From an uncultured Ardenticatenia bacterium (GTDB lineage Bacteria > Chloroflexota > Anaerolineae > 4572-78 > NAK82): a DNA stretch of 64,000 nucleotides. The notes under the pieces were generated by a model. It searched no databases. It was not told where the DNA came from and worked only from the letters and a program-made list of their open reading frames with translations. The stretch lies in contig CAKZLO010000035.1 in assembly GCA_937127125.1 (NCBI GenBank), positions 248,001 through 312,000 of the forward strand, read 5' to 3'. Made by a program: the position numbers and the translations under genes. This document shows, piece by piece, positions 62,981 to 64,000 of this stretch. The first letter of the stretch is position 1. The number at the start of each line of letters is the position of its first letter.

Positions 62981-64000
62981 TTATGGCCCCCAAGAGATGC
63001 GTTCGGTCGTCCAGTCGCGTGCGCCAGTACCCCACCCGGGAATGTTGATCGGGAGCTGGACTGCCTCTCCACCGTTGCTGGGCACTACCCACACACTCCA
63101 TTGACCGCTGCGCGTTGAGACAAACGCGACCCAGCGACCATCCGGCGACAGAGTGCCCAGTCCATCCTCTGCAGGGTGGTTGCTCAGATTAACAACAGGA
63201 CCACCAGTAATACTTGTCACATACACTTCCCAGTTGCCTTCCTTAAGGCTCATAAAGATGAGACGATCGCCCTTGGTGTCCGTCGGGATGTCGTCATTGC
63301 TGGTCAGCTTGGCAGGAACGCTGTAGCCGGTGGCGCCAGCGGTTGCCCAGCTGGGTGTACGCCAGATGCCGCATGTGCTGCCACCGCTGCCCCCAAGCCA
63401 GATGTCGCAGGCGCGGAAGATAATATAGTCGTCCGCTGCCCAAAGTGGAAAAAGTGGTTGATCGCGGAACACATCCCCTGCTATGATCATCTTGCCGGCC
63501 ACTATCGATGTGTCAGGCTTCGCCAAACCGTTCTGGACGAAGATGTGCCATTCGGGGCAATCACGCTTGGCGCACACCATCTCGGGATTGTCATACACAA
63601 TCCCATTTCCATCAAACTTCCAGAAGGGGTGATGGTCATTCGGCGATGCGGAGATCTCGATTCCTCCGCTGCCGTCAACATTGTATCCCCATACATTTTC
63701 ATTTCCACCTGCCTCACCGTTCACAGCGAGGAAGCCATCTGCACGAAAGTTGGGTTGCCGCGCGCGCGGGATCTTGCCCACCACCTCAGCCTGTGGCAGC
63801 TGGTAGATGAGCACATCGTAATGACCCGCGCCGTCGTCAATGGGGATTGCCAATTTGCCAGACAGGGCAGGAGCTTGCGGCAGAACTGGCTGTGCTGTCT
63901 CCACGGCCGGCGGCTGCGGAGGCACAGGGCTTTCCGGCGTGGCCTCTTCCGCTACCCCACCCGATTCGATCGGCGGAGCAACAGTGTTGGTAGGCAGCGG
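62981..64000 (-). CDS. TolB-like (PD40) propeller protein, 5' end outside window
   Basis: The frame is open to the right edge; the visible 339 residues begin LPTNTVAPPIESGGVAEEAT, part of a Pro-rich linker. Six or so PD40-like blades follow: KLAIPIDDGAGHYDVLIYQL, PNFRADGFLAVNGEAGGNENVWGYNVDG, HHPFWKFDGNGIVYDNPEMVCAKRDCPEWHIF, DDIPTDTKGDRLIFMSLKEGNWEVYVTSI, GLGTLSPDGRWVAFVSTRSGQWSVWVV, ending TTERISWGP. This ending is nearly the same as that of the neighbouring FHA protein (TEERIDWGP), so they are paralogues. Four cysteines in the middle blades could form disulfides. It lies three bases upstream of the FHA gene in one operon. Confidence 0.75.
   Translation of the reverse strand, partial: PLPTNTVAPPIESGGVAEEATPESPVPPQPPAVETAQPVLPQAPALSGKLAIPIDDGAGHYDVLIYQLPQAEVVGKIPRARQPNFRADGFLAVNGEAGGNENVWGYNVDGSGGIEISASPNDHHPFWKFDGNGIVYDNPEMVCAKRDCPEWHIFVQNGLAKPDTSIVAGKMIIAGDVFRDQPLFPLWAADDYIIFRACDIWLGGSGGSTCGIWRTPSWATAGATGYSVPAKLTSNDDIPTDTKGDRLIFMSLKEGNWEVYVTSITGGPVVNLSNHPAEDGLGTLSPDGRWVAFVSTRSGQWSVWVVPSNGGEAVQLPINIPGWGTGARDWTTERISWGP

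Overview
The window is about 64 kb of moderately high-GC bacterial chromosome with no phage, plasmid, rRNA, tRNA or CRISPR features. The best guess is a member of the Chloroflexota (Anaerolineae/Caldilineae-like). This is inferred from the mix of a UPF0182 giant membrane protein, a CbiM with a PDGLE tail, a GerW-type protein in a genome with no other spore genes here, an LPDWLR-motif TPR protein, and several membrane-anchored proteins with Thr/Pro linkers and TolB-like propellers. No 16S or ribosomal marker is present, so the phylum call is an inference. Promoters close to TTGACA-N17-TATAAT can be read in front of many genes, and most genes have clear Shine-Dalgarno sequences.

Region 1 (1-16.7 kb) is mostly metabolism. 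It holds the end of a sugar-binding protein that appears to be built from tandem identical domains, a tryptophanase, a DUF123 protein with a GT4 glycosyltransferase, and a cobalt/nickel ECF-type transporter (CbiMQO). The transporter promoter carries a perfect 22-bp palindrome at the transcription start. Next come a tandem-GNAT acetyltransferase, malic enzyme and citrate synthase, a polyprenyl diphosphate synthase, an orphan NMT1-type lipoprotein, and a NarL/NarX-like two-component pair. That pair is transcribed back to back with a ROK regulator.

Region 2 (16.8-22.1 kb) is a sugar-catabolic operon downstream of the ROK gene: a TIM-barrel isomerase, two Gfo/Idh/MocA oxidoreductases, two tandem NagB-like proteins with an altered active-site motif, and a small VOC-like protein. 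Region 3 (22.2-26.4 kb, minus strand) is an M24-like/M20/cyclase hydrolase operon. It carries a scar of an ancient tandem duplication with a toxin-antitoxin module lying inside it; the toxin is interrupted by an amber codon. Region 4 (26.5-33.6 kb) has a Fur-family regulator, a zinc-ribbon membrane protein, a PQQ-type sugar dehydrogenase, an almost 1-kb gap, the LPDWLR TPR protein, and a MetH-activation-like protein.

Region 5 (33.9-45.5 kb) is a plus-strand membrane/envelope operon (SppA-like, DUF4350-like, small membrane protein, GerW-like, PMT-like glycosyltransferase with an apparent CTG start). It meets a convergent minus-strand set: flippase-like protein, methyltransferase, DegT aminotransferase, cupin, MtaB. 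Region 6 (45.5-64 kb) is dominated by surface and cell-wall proteins: three membrane-anchored TolB-like propellers (one with an FHA domain), a sortase, two tyrosine-rich secreted proteins, a PGRP amidase with a degenerate glycosidase-like domain, a frameshifted glycosidase-transglycosylase, an M23 peptidase and UPF0182. The single metabolic gene there is hutI.
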